DNA of 64,000 bases from Cryptomeria japonica (lineage: Eukaryota > Streptophyta > Pinopsida > Cupressales > Cupressaceae). Location: positions 114,021,933 to 114,085,932 of the forward strand of contig NC_081410.1 in assembly GCF_030272615.1 (NCBI RefSeq), written 5' to 3'. The notes below the pieces were generated by a model. That model was not told the DNA's origin. It searched no databases and worked only from the letters and a program-made list of their open reading frames with translations. Both the position numbers and the translations under genes were made by a program. The stretch's first letter is position 1; each line of letters opens with the position of its first letter. Positions 48,331-59,480 of this stretch are shown here, piece after piece.

Positions 48331-49134
48331 TCAATCTTCCATTCTGAAAGTCTTAAAAATTTCCCTTATGTACTTAGTCTGACTGATAAAGATGCCATTC
48401 TTTAATTGAGAGACTTGTAGGCCAATAAAGAACTTAATCGCACCAATCATGGACATCTCAAATTCTTGTTGTATTTGTTCTGCAAACCTTTTTCTCATCT
48501 CATCATCTCCCCCAAAGATGATGTCATCTACAAAGATCTCAGCAATTAGGTGTTTTCCTTCAGCTCCACTCTTCAGATACAGGTTACTATTATCACTGGT
48601 TCTTTTGAACCCAATGCTTAGCAGATATGAGTGTATCCTCTCATACCAAGCTCTCGGTGCTTGTTTCAACCCATATAGAGCCTTTTGCAACCTACATACC
48701 ATATTCCTCCCATCTTTAGATGTGAACCCTTCTAGTTTCTCTATGTATACTTCTTCCTCTAACACCCCATTTGAGAATACTAATTTGACATCCATTTGGT
48801 ATACTTTAAACCTTTTATAAGCAGCATAGGCCAGCAAAATTTTGACCCCTTCCAGTCTGGCTACTAGTGTGAAGGTTTCTCCATAGTCCAAACCTTCTTC
48901 TTGAGCATAGCCCTTACAGACCAATCTTGCCTTGTTTCTTATTACCTTACTGGTTTCATCCATCTTATTTCTGAACACCCACTTGGTGCCTATTACATTT
49001 TTATTTTCCGATCTGGGTACTAGAGTCAATGTATCATTTTTCTCTATTTGCTCCAGTTCTTCTTCCATGGTTGTGACCCATTCATCATCTTTCAAAGCCT
49101 CCTTTGTTGTTTTGGGCTCAAAAATGGAGAGCAT
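48331..49134 (-). pseudogene. C3 reverse transcriptase
   Basis: A 267-codon open piece with NVIGTKWVFRNKMDE, ARLVCKGYAQEEGLDYGETF, YQMDVKLVFSNG, YGLKQAPRAWYERI and catalytic FVDD at about 48523-48534. Catalytic aspartates are present. It continues upstream to integrase in the same frame with stops near 49168, so the product would be truncated. Confidence 0.93.
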
Positions 49135-49139
49135 ACACT

Positions 49140-50290
49140 CATTCTCTCTTTCTCTTCTATGGGTTAGAACTCATGCATCCTTGTCACCGATGATATCTTC
49201 TGCAGAGTGATTATTTCTGGCATGTTTAGCCAACAATAGTTCACTCCTTGGAGCTTCTTCTACCGGTTGTGCAGGTTCTATTTCATAGGCTTCTTCATTA
49301 GCTACTTCAACAGGATCTTCTTCAGTAGGTTCTATCGGTACATTGTACTTGAACCCTTTATAGTCCTCTACTTCACTCTTATTGTCCTATTCATTTTTCT
49401 CAGAGTACTCATCTACTCTGACATTTGCACTTTCCACAATCTTACCATTTCTTTTGTTTAGACACCGATATGCCTTGCTCTTTGTTGAGTAACCTAAGAA
49501 GCTTCCCTCATCACTCTTGGGATCAAATTTTCTAGTGTACTCATCCCTTTTGATATAGCACCTGCTTCCAAATACTTTGAAATAACAAACATCACTCCAT
49601 AATTCATAAGGAGTTTTGTTTGTCCATTTCTTCGTCTATATCTGATTCAGAGTGTATACAACAGTGCTTAAAGCTTCTCTCCAGAAGGTATGTGGGATAT
49701 CCTTTTATATCATTAGAGTTCTAGCACAATCAATGAGAGTTTTGTTTCTTCTTTTAGCAACTCCATTCTGCTAAGGTGTTTTGAGTGCAGACATTTGTCT
49801 CATGATTCCCTATTCCTCGTAGTAGTTCATGAACTCTTGAGAGGTGAAATCTCCTCCTCTGTGTGATCTTAGGCACTTCAAATTATTACCGGTTCCTCTT
49901 TCTACTTAAGCCTTAAACACCTTAAACATGTGAAAAGCTTCTGATTTTTCTCTTAGGAATACAACCCACATCATCCTTGAGAAGTCATCCACAAATAACA
50001 TAAAGTACCAGTCTCCATAGAAACTCTTGGTTCTCAGGGGACCACACAAGTCTGTGTGAACTAAGTCTAGAACACATTCAAATGAGAAATTTTTACAGCT
50101 GAAACTGGACCCAATCAACTTTCCTAGTTGACACTCTTTGCAGATAGCATTTTCAAGTTTGTCAGGCATACCTCTGATAGATTTTGCCTTACTGAATTTA
50201 GCTATGCTATCAAAATTAATGTGATACAATCTTTTGTGCCACAACCAGTTGTCTTCTACCTTAGCCACTAGAAAATTACCTATGGTGGTG
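49140..50290 (-). pseudogene. C3 integrase
   Basis: The GAG-pre-integrase segment (WHKRLYHINFDSIAKFSKA, CKECQLGK) and the start of the core (LVHTDLCGPLRTKSFYGDWY, FVDDFSRMMWVVFL) are open; the rest of the core and the long C-terminal domain follow in the same frame but with about five stops (49906, 49800, 49770, 49710, 49640, 49390 region). Typical copia order: before RT. Confidence 0.82.
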
Positions 50291-51650
50291 TCTAGATGAA
50301 ACAAATTGCCTCTTGACTGTTTACCAGTGGCAATTAGACTTCCAGATTTCTCATTTATTTTATATATCCCTTCATTGAATTCTAACCAATATCCTTTATT
50401 GTTAAGTTGTGCAACACTTAACAAACTATACTTTAATCCTTCTACCCAAAAGACATCATCATAATTTGTCTTATCATTCAAGGCTATAGACCCCTTACCT
50501 CTTACTGCACATGGGGAATCATTTCTGAACCTCACTGTTCCTTCATTGCAATCCTCCATGCTAAGGAATTTGCTTCTATCACTAGTCATGTGATGAGTAC
50601 AGCCATTGTCGATCACCCATTCTCCACACTGGTTTGAGCTATAAATCAATGTCATATCTCCTTTCTCTGTGTTGTCCTCTTTGACTACCACAAAAGCAAT
50701 GTCATCTTCATCAGATATCTTTGATTCTTCATCAGTGACTCCTTCTTCTGCAAGATAACATTCCTTCTTGCTCTTGTCCCTGTAACTTCTGAAATTGGCT
50801 TTCCTATCCCTATCATTGTCAGGGCATCTTGAAGCAATATGACCTATCTTATTATAGGTGAAGCACTTAAAGGGTAATTTACCTTTGTATTTACCTTTAC
50901 CTCTTGGCAATATTCTTGCCAATAGAGCTTCAATTTTGTCTTGCTCTTGTTCCTCAGAGAGCAGATTGTCACTCTCATGGGAATGACCGGTTTTGGTAGT
51001 AGAGATACTATTAGTTTCTTTCCTTCTCCTTGTGGGTGCATGCATCATCGATGCTTTGAAAGCAACATCAATCTTTGGTATGTTGTTGTCATAATTTCTC
51101 AATTCAAAAGTGGTCAACTTACCGATCAGAGAATCAAGAGTTACATTGATTGTTCCCAAGGATCTAAGCTCCTGGATAGCAGAGTTCTCAAGATTTTTCT
51201 AACCACATCATCCTCCTCGATCTTTCCTCCTGCACTTTTAATGGATTATACTACATCCTTTATCCTCTTACTATACTTCTCTATGTTTTCACTTTCTTGT
51301 ATTCTCATCTCATCATATTTTCCTCTTAGGCTATCTACTTTGGACTTTTGAACATTGGGATCTCCCCCATAGACTATCTTCAACTTATTCCATATCTGAA
51401 AAGTTGTTTTCAAATCTTGTACTTCAGCAAATTCAATATCTGAAAGAGTGCTAACAATCAGATCCACAGCAGTAGTATTATCTTGCCTTTCCTTTATCTG
51501 GTCTAGAGTAAGGGTCCCTGAAGGTTCATTGTATTTTGTGATCACATGGTTCCAGTAGTATTCACCTAGGGATCTTAGATAAAGTTTCATTCTTCCACAC
51601 CATAAGGTATAGTTTTCCTTTGAGAACTTAGGGCCCTCCTTACGCATCAT
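50291..51650 (-). pseudogene. C3 gag and protease
   Basis: Gag starts MMRKEGPKFSKENYTLW at 51650 with copia gag wording (WNKLKIVYGG, LRGKYDEMRIQESENIEKYS). A frameshift near 51,200 moves to the frame of 51159. The zinc knuckle reads CFTYNKIGHIASRC, with the second Cys changed to Tyr. The protease active site is WVIDNGCTHHMTSD. The knuckle change and frameshift mean gag is dead. Confidence 0.88.
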
Positions 51651-51702
51651 CTTGGATCTCTCCCTAAGCCTGTTAATCTTCTTCTGATTCTAGAGACCTG
51701 AT

Positions 51703-51714
51703 GCTTTGATACCA
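51703..51714 (-). other. C3 primer-binding site, initiator-Met type with one mismatch
   Basis: The plus strand reads GCTTTGATACCA; minus TGGTATCAAAGC differs from the standard TGGTATCAGAGC by one base. Two bases separate it from the LTR. Confidence 0.85.
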
Positions 51715-51716
51715 AT

Positions 51717-53433
51717 TGTTAGTCCCAACTGGTGCTGAGAGGGGAGGGGTGAATCAGCACTTAATCAAATTCTCAATTTAACTTTTATCTTTAAAAATTC
51801 ATTCATCTAAGATCCAACAATATACTTAACCACTGAAGTAAAATATGCAAGCATGAAAAGTTGACTGTGACACCAAGGAGTTATCTCATGGAAACCCAAT
51901 AGGGAGAAAACTACAGTGTGAGTAGGAACTCACAAAATTTGCACCCTTCTGGAGTACACCCGGTTAAGAGCCATCCCTATTAGGAGATTACAAAGACACT
52001 ATTAGGTGCCACCTGGTTAAGGGATTTTGAACAAGGCCAGTTAGTGCCTTTACCCTGTTAAAGGTATCCTAGTTAGAGGACTTAGAACATCAGTTAAGAT
52101 GTTACCTAGTTAAGGGATTTTACAATAGGGACCTATTAAAGTCCACCCAGTTAATGGATTTATGTTGTAGTTGTTAGAAAGCAATAGATGGATGATCTAT
52201 TGAATTAGCTACTGATAGCTTGATCAGATCTCAATATGCATCCCACTCAATACACATCAATTGTGTCTTCTCTGCACAGCACCAATTTCCTTCTTAAACC
52301 TTCAGCTATTCACTCAGTCAGTCACCTATCCCTTAGCACTACACTCTATCAGTCTTCTTACCTTTGGCTCTGCACTCTATTGGTCCTCTATCCTTCGGCT
52401 CTGCCCTCAGCTAGTTCTTTGTCCTTCGGCTCTGCACTTAGTCGATTCTCTGTCCTTTGGCTCTGCACTCAGCCAGTTCTCTATCCTTTGGCTCTGCACT
52501 CAACCGGTCTACCTCACACACACACTCAGCTGTTCTAACACCTCTTAGCACTTCCTCTCACTCTATTCTTCACCTTGGATCGCCTTCAACAAGATTTCCT
52601 TATTTCAAATTTCACGATCAAAACTTTTTGAAAGAGCTCAAGAACTCTTTATACATTTTCTGTCGAAACTTTCAGGCATATCCTCAATCAAATCAATCAA
52701 GGATTTTGGAAGATTCCAATTTTAAAATCTTCCACTCTTTCTTTGCACACCTTACAACAATTCCACCAAGTGTTCAACCAATTCTACCACCGCATCTCCC
52801 AAAGATAGAAACTTTGAGTCATGTTCAGCCAAATAAATGCGAACTAGAGAATCCGCATGTAATCATGCTTGACTGCATGATAACTGAAAGTTAACCTTAC
52901 CAACAAATGTTTTGGCGTAGACACCAGCTTACCAACTCATCATTTGCCACCACAACTGAATAACCCATCACTGCTTTCAGATTTCTGGTAATCACTTGTC
53001 TTCCTTCTGTCATATCGGTGTACCGGTATGCAACTGCACTTCTTATATTACCGGTTCATCCTTTGATTGTCAGTTTGTTGTGCTAGTACCAAGTCTCTTC
53101 CCATGTTTACCAGTGAGTTACCGGTTGGTTAGAGGAAACAAGTTTTCTTGCCTAAGTTACCTTTTGTGACTTCTCCATCACCAAAGTGACCGATCTTTCT
53201 AAATGATAGATCAGTTGACTTAATTTATCTTTCCTTGAGCTGAAGTACCCTTTGATCATTCAATACCAATGTTGTTTCCATTCACTATTGTTTACTTAAA
53301 ATCAATACCACTTTACCTATACCACTTCACCGGTTAGTGTCTTCATCGGTAAGTGTTGGACATCAATGACAAACCTTAGCACATATACCAGTTTTCTAGA
53401 TTGACCAATTGTTTCAATGCCAACAATCCAACA
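51717..53433 (-). repeat. C3 5' LTR (right copy)
   Basis: Complete: TGTTAGTCCC... to CCAACAATCCAACA. It differs from the left copy at a few percent of positions. Followed by the duplicated target ATCCT (53434-53438). Confidence 0.95.
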
Positions 53434-53438
53434 ATCCT

Positions 53439-55100
53439 AATTTATTATAAATCCTACCCCATTTCAAATCTCAAGACACATTACCCCATCTAAAAATTAT
53501 ATATTTTTATACAAATATATTTTTGGCATTGGAACCCTATTATCTCACATCCCTATAAAGTTGAGCTGAAAATTGTCACGTCTGTGTGCGAACCCACGTG
53601 TTGTCCCATGCTTTTTTCCCTAAATTTCGAGAGGATTATAAGGCAATCCTATCCTATTTAAATATAATTATGTGCAAAAAGAAAAAAAAAATAAGTCATA
53701 ATCAAGGTGTTTTTATTATGAAATCCCTATATAAGGCATCCCTCTCAATTTATTTCATCAGCCTATCATTATTTTATGAATATCTCATCATTATGCTATC
53801 ATTCCAATTCAAGAGAAACACTTCAAGAGAAGATATGATTCAAGGAGAAACAAGATATATCAAGGAATCTTCAATTGTGACTTCATGATTAATTTTATGT
53901 GATTTATCATGTTATTGTATCAACACATGGAGGACTTATCCTAAGAGCATTGCATCATCAAGTAAAGGTATAATCAATTCATTCAAGTATTTCCAATTCA
54001 ATTCAAGGGTTAATTTCAAACATGGGGTTTGACCTAGGGAAACCCTTATCACCAACACCTTTTCCTCTCTTTCTATGTGTAGATGACAAGTTCAAGAGCC
54101 ACAATTATAGAATTAGGTATAGTAGACAGAGACAACATATTTAAATTTTGTGGGAGAAAAAATCAAAGGACCAGGTCACCAAATCCCACACAGTCTCACA
54201 AATTTGTGATGAGATTCTGGAAATAGATTTTGAGTGACACTCTAATTTTGAAAGTTTCCTATTTGTCTACATCTGATAGTTGGGGACCAGGTTGTCTAGA
54301 TCCTCTCAGTCCTATACTTTTGGGTTAAATTTGTTGTCACAAGTTCCTCTCTATTCCTTCTACTCATATTTATATATGTATTCGCATACTATGTCTATAA
54401 CTTGTTCTTTATATTATTTTATATTAAACTACCATCATTTACCCTAGATCTAGCATTCAAATTACATCATTTCACTGCATTTTATATTATTTTGTGTCAA
54501 ATTCCCATCATTTACCTTAGATCTAACCTAAAAATTACATCATTTTAATTGCATCCTCACCTCAATCAAAAAGGAGTAGAATCCAACCTGCATTTAGCCC
54601 TCTTCCTAATACAATTAAGGTTGAATCTATTGGGTTCATATTCCTTCTAATGTAATGTGTGTACAATAGATTATTTACATAGCTAAACTTATGAGCTCCT
54701 TTTGCCATACTAAACATGCTAGAAAACCTGACTCTTCTTACACTTGCATATCTTCTGATTTTAAATGTGTTTTTACAAGATTTTCATTGCATACATTGAA
54801 GGAACATTGCTTTGTTTACATATTAATTACTTAGTTTGGCATATGAGAATCTTGTTTGATCATTTGATTAAAAATAATTGTTATCTTCTTTTTCTATGTC
54901 AATTTTAAGTTATACTTAAGATGTTCATTATGTTCCCTTTCATGCATATCATGACAAATTAACTATTCCTTTCATCCGTAGCTATAGTTTACCCTATCCC
55001 AAGTTTGATCCTAATGACCTAAGTCTCAATAGGGTTGTTATGGTTCAAAACAACTAACCTCTCCATCCATCCATCATTGGTATGAGGAGATTCTTTTTCT
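53439..55100 (+). other. Continuation of the old plus-strand LTR and downstream sequence
   Basis: Joins 39009 across the C3 insertion. A plus-strand TATA word (CTATATAAGG, 53727-53736) supports an LTR promoter. No LTR end, primer site or ORF that I can defend; from about 54350 onward it is plain AT-rich sequence. Confidence 0.5.
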
Positions 55101-55129
55101 AAACACTGGGGCATCTATTTTTCACACAT

Positions 55130-55400
55130 TAGCACTAAACAAACAATAGCACAAGAACAACTACACATTAGCGCTAAACAAATAATAGCACTAGACCAAC
55201 CACACAATAGCGTCATTTCAAACCAATAGCGCTACAAGAAGGACTCAATAGCGCTCAAACTTCATTAGCACTAAAACAACTACGCAAATGCGCTACAAAT
55301 TGTAAAAGCACTAAAACCACTATGCAATAGCGCTAGTTTAATTGACAATAGCGTCAAAACATAGTTTTAGCGCTATTGTTTTGACTCAACTTGGACAAGG
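55130..55400. repeat. TAGCGC phrase repeat in orphan PMD intron
   Basis: About 15 spaced copies of AATAGCGCTA, ATTAGCACTA or similar, 15-25 bp apart. The core is the same hexamer as in the T2 PMD intron but with different filler. Confidence 0.85.
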
Positions 55401-55450
55401 CAAAAAAGGCATCAAAAATGCATGAAAAGAAAATTTTTAAATTTACATAC

Positions 55451-55525
55451 CGTTGGTCCGTAGTCATCTGGTCGCTGGAATCAACAAACTCGCTCTAACC
55501 GATGATCTGCTATCGGTACTAGCAT
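55451..55525 (-). pseudogene. Orphan PMD exon 1
   Basis: On the minus strand a 75-nt exon starts with ATG and is followed by GTATGT. It has the same length as T2 exon 1 and aligns with it (shared HxxxERV, RP, and YGP near the end), with one TGA where an Arg codon is expected. A TATA word lies about 100 bp upstream (55625-55630). No second exon can be found to the left; the copy appears cut off at about 55100. Confidence 0.62.
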
Positions 55526-55624
55526 CCTGACTGTTGCTCGCTCTTTCAAAAAGGTCACTATCAGAGCTCTGAAATCATTATGGAGATGAATGCAAATAAC
55601 CCTATTTTTACCCCTTCACCCCCA

Positions 55625-55630
55625 TATATA
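55625..55630 (-). promoter_or_regulatory. TATA box of the orphan PMD copy
   Basis: TATATA on the minus strand in the context GGGTATATATGGG, at the same spacing from exon 1 as in T1 and T2. Confidence 0.5.
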
Positions 55631-55639
55631 CCCTTTGCC

Positions 55640-55880
55640 CTAAACCTAATTTTACCCCACTCACCGTCGTGAACTTCCAGTGCCTCCCATTTCTCTGTTT
55701 TATCTCCGATTTCTTCCATTCTTTCACCAGTAGTGCTAAATTCTTCTCTTCTACCTCTTTGCCAATTTTCATTCTTTTTCGAGAGATCACCCGATTTTTT
55801 GAAATTTTCGGCCCATCTTTCGAGGGGGCATACCACCCATTAAATTAACATTTTATGGGGCATATTTCTTCACACCTATT
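55640..55880. other. Upstream flank of orphan PMD copy
   Basis: An open stretch on the minus strand (55561-55836) is rich in Glu and Lys and resembles no family; I do not call it a gene. A sequence break at about 55880 leads into the T3-type leader. Confidence 0.4.
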
Positions 55881-55995
55881 TTTCTTTCTTTTCCTTCTTT
55901 TTTTTTCTTTTTTTCATTTTTTATGAAACTTAAATGAAACACGCTAAATCTAGATTTAGATCTAACAAATGTAATGCAAGAGAAAGCAATAATAA

Positions 55996-56015
55996 GATTC
56001 ACGTCGGGTTCACCA
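55996..56015 (-). other. Primer-binding site left of the T3 left LTR, tRNA-Trp type
   Basis: The plus strand reads GATTCACGTCGGGTTCACCA, three bases from the TG of the LTR; same as at 62784-62803. Its place on the outside of an LTR shows this LTR also serves, or served, as a 5' LTR for a second interior to the left. Confidence 0.85.
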
Positions 56016-56018
56016 AAA

Positions 56019-57640
56019 TGTGTAGGGGAAAAAGAGAAACTAGGCTAACATGTCCTAATCCTACCTTTTGACACACATTGTGGAATACGAAAGAGCCTAG
56101 AGGTATCACACAATTGGCTACTTCTTTTTGTGGAAGAGAGAGCCACGGGCTACCTATTAGGATTTATATTCCTTTGTTGTAATTGAAAGATAAAATGATA
56201 CAAGTTCAATTCCTAATCCCAAAGTGCAAGTATGAACTAATAACAAGATTGCAGAATTAAGGTTAAACAATGGAAAGTTGTAAACACAAGGACAAGACAA
56301 GAATGCAAATGCATACCCAGAGTTAAAATCTGAGTGAAAATGTTCGGGACGGGGGCGCAAGCGCCACTATCCTGATACTGCCCCTAAAACTGCTCCTGAA
56401 ACTGTTGTTCCGCAACCTGAAAAGCTGTCTGAAACTTGTTGTCTGACAGAAGGACCAGGGTGCCCAGCGCCCCTGTCCTGGCAGGACCAGGGCACCCCAC
56501 GCCCCTGTCCTGGTCTTTTGCTCTAAAATTTGGTGTGTTGTTCTATCTCGGTCCGCTTCTGTCGGATCTGCAACTTGCGGTGTCGTCCGAATCCCAAAAC
56601 CTGCACTTATATCTGAAAAGGTATGGTGGGTGGCTATATAGGGTTTTGCCTTAGTCAAACCCCCGCTTTGGCAGTTTCCACCTCCACGAATAGCCAAGTT
56701 GTATTGTAAAAGTAGTGTGTGCAGACCTTGTGTGTGTGCAAGATCCTAAAATGCAAGTAAGCAAACTAGAGCAACCTAGAAAGTAAACCCTAATTGCTTG
56801 TACATGATAATGTAAGTGTTCCAAATCAAGATGCAAAGTGATCTAAAGCATGAATACAAATTATATGATGAAGCTCATGCAAAGACATGAAATCATACCC
56901 AACCCCAAGGGAGGGGTACAAGCCAATCTTCAGTCGGTGATCCCTTATTGTTCTTCAATGCCTTCAAAGCCCTAAATGGATGAATGAAATTGATAGATGC
57001 TTGATGGATGGATGTTGAATGTTGTTGAAGTCTTCAAAGATCTGCTCTTTCGCTGCATAGAAGGTCCTTGAAACCAAAAATTCAGATCCTTTCAAATGAA
57101 GAAAGAGAGCTCTTATATATGAAACCCTAGGTCTTAATTTCAACTTTTGGCCGACCTAGAGATTGAATCTCCCACCAATTTCTTGGGGTTAAGCTTTATT
57201 TTATGATTGGATCGTGCTCCTAAAATTTCGAGAAAAATGTCCAGGACCGTGTGCACTCCGAGCGCCATGGTCCCGACAACTTTTCACCAAATTTTTAGGG
57301 TCGTTGGATATAATGATTTTAGAGAGAATCCCAAAGTTACAGGTGATTTCGAGATGTTTTGACCCCCGAAATTAAGCCCCCAAGTTCAAAATAGGACCTA
57401 ATTAGGGTTTTTGATTAAATGATGTATTGGAAGAATAAAATGAAAGGGGCATACTTTAATGAAAAGGGCCCAACTTTATGATATGGGAGATGATAAAATA
57501 GAACCTTAGACCTAATTAATTTAATTAATTAAGTGCTAAAGGGGAAATGCAATGCAAAATGCAAAATGTGCCAAGACGGGTGCTAAACTAGGTGTGAAAT
57601 TGTACCACCCTAGCAAGTGCGTACAATTTACGACACTACA
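56019..57640 (-). repeat. T3 left LTR
   Basis: Begins TGTGTAGGGG and ends ACGACACTACA. TATA words on the minus strand at 57113-57122 (in CATATATAAGAG) and 56631-56640. It holds two copies of a GCGCC-rich unit at 56452-56520 where the right LTR has three. Confidence 0.92.
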
Positions 57641-57655
57641 TTTAGCCCCCACTTT
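57641..57655 (-). other. T3 polypurine tract
   Basis: The minus strand reads AAAGTGGGGGCTAAA directly before TGTAG of the left LTR. Confidence 0.87.
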
Positions 57656-59480
57656 AGCAGTCATATGAACACTACGTGCATATGCAAGCTAAAGTACAAA
57701 AAAGTAAACATTATTTGAAAAAGGATATATCCATAAGTTGTTGGATGAAGCCCCCAGTGGCATCTGCAGTACTCAGTTAAGAACCACAACCTACAAAACC
57801 ACATGTTAGATCACAAAATCACCTAATGCTTACTAAGGAAGGTGATGAAAATTCGAGGGTAGCTATATGCCCCCCCCTGTTTCGGCTTGCTAATTTTATT
57901 GAGTTGAAACAGGGTATCATGTTTACCACTTCGAATTGTTAAAGAATATTGATGACAAATGCTCACAAGAAGATTTGATATGAGATCAAAAACTAATGGA
58001 GAATCATTTGGTAAGAAAGAGGACTAAATCTCAATTCCAACACAACAAAGAGTGTGAGGATTTGAGAGTTTTCTAACACAAGATGAAGGATGTAAATGGA
58101 AACAAAATGCAAAGAGAAGAAAAGAAAGGAAAAAGCAGCATGAACACACACATTGGTGATCCATGAGAAGAATAGTGAGAGAGAAAACATGGACTTCTCA
58201 CCCCTAGATCTTGTCTAGGTGATCCATGTAAGGGAGGAGAGTAAGAAAGTCTAGCCTTATGCCACTAGTTCCACTCAACCTCGTGCATGTGTGTGTAAGT
58301 GAGGTTAGAAGCACCTCATAGGAGTCTATGCTCGAGTATGCTACAACATGTATATGTATAGTACAAAAGCATGACATCTCGCTCTAAGAGTCTGTGCTCT
58401 GGTTCCGAGAATAATCACCTTGCATAAAAGAAAAATGGAGACATCTCACTCTAAGAGTCTGTGCTCTAGTTCCGAGAATGACCCATTGCTCAAAAAGTGT
58501 AATGTTTATGTCATAAGAAAAGTAGAACAAGGATACCTACCTTCATCACAAAAGAAGATACCCCAAAAATGCAACAATGTCATAGATCCAAGGAAGAGAG
58601 TTTTGCACTCTTTAAGCAAGGATAAGATAGTTGAAAAAGAGATATCTTGTAGTATGTGTAAAGGAGATCCTTAGAGGAAAAGGGATCTTTGTACAAAAGA
58701 CACCTATCCCCGAGAGGAATTTTCTTAGACAAATATAACATCTTCTAGAATAAGACAAAGAAAAGAATAAGAATGCAGTACTTCCTTCTTTTGCGAGGTG
58801 AAAGTGATTCTTAATGAAGGATGACGCTCTTTTTAACCCAATTGGGAGAGTGAATTCATTATGGATGTATTTTACCAAGTGCAAAAGAGGTTGTAGTCAA
58901 GGACTTACACCTCTTGTAAGAGAGAATCCTTGAACAAACAACAAATGCATACAAGGAATAACATCAAGTAATAAAGTTCACACCATCCACCAAATAGGAA
59001 AAAGTGGATCCTTAGATAAAAATAAGAAAAGATCATTGCCTCCCAAGGATAAGGACAATGAGAAGGACTTGCAAAATCTTCTAGGGAGAGATTTAGACAT
59101 AAGCAAAATGTACTACATACTCACATGAGTTCATGCGAGCAAGACATTAGTGTATGTAAAATGCTCCTTACAAGAAGTAGGTAGGATAAGAAAGAGAATA
59201 CACATCTTCTCCCATATCTAGGAAAAGAGGATTCTAAAGAAAAGATGATCAATATTTCCACACTATTACCCCAAAGGGAAATTTTAACCATAAAAAGAAG
59301 AGATGTATGAAATCACTCTTGTCCCCATAGGAACAAGAGATAACATAGAAAAATTAGGCTATTATGTTGCTTCAAAAAATATGATTGCACTTGAAATTGT
59401 ACCATCATGAATGCCAATGAGCCCCCAGTAAATGAGCTACCAATGTCACATAATGATGAGCAACATAATAGCCATTAATG
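57656..59480 (-). other. T3 3' region with GA-rich imperfect repeats
   Basis: No coding capacity that I can support. A unit of about 66 bp containing CTCTAAGAGTCTGTGCTCT and GTTCCGAGAAT is present twice (58376-58486). From 58540 to 59330 AGGAGA...ATCCTTA-type repeats recur, and 59340-59520 matches 38560-38720. Low-complexity purine content suggests a fast-changing untranslated region. Confidence 0.6.

Larger units (their letters stand above)
39015..53433 (-). mobile_element. C3: Ty1/copia LTR retrotransposon, interrupted by T2
   Basis: LTRs of about 1,717 bp: the right one is intact (51717-53433), the left one split (39015-40575 and 47122-47278) by the T2 fragment. Without T2 the element is about 7.9 kb. 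On the minus strand: initiator-Met-type primer site, gag, zinc knuckle, protease, integrase, RT, RNase H and polypurine tract, the copia order. The target duplication ATCCT is perfect. One frameshift in gag and several stops in integrase make it inactive. Confidence 0.94.

Noticed and set aside
53586-53888. 100-codon plus-strand ORF
   Set aside because: It spans the LTR TATA box and transcription start region of the old plus-strand LTR; no family pattern.
55561-55836. 91-codon minus-strand ORF upstream of the orphan PMD exon
   Set aside because: It runs through the inferred TATA box and 5' region of the PMD copy and has no recognisable pattern.
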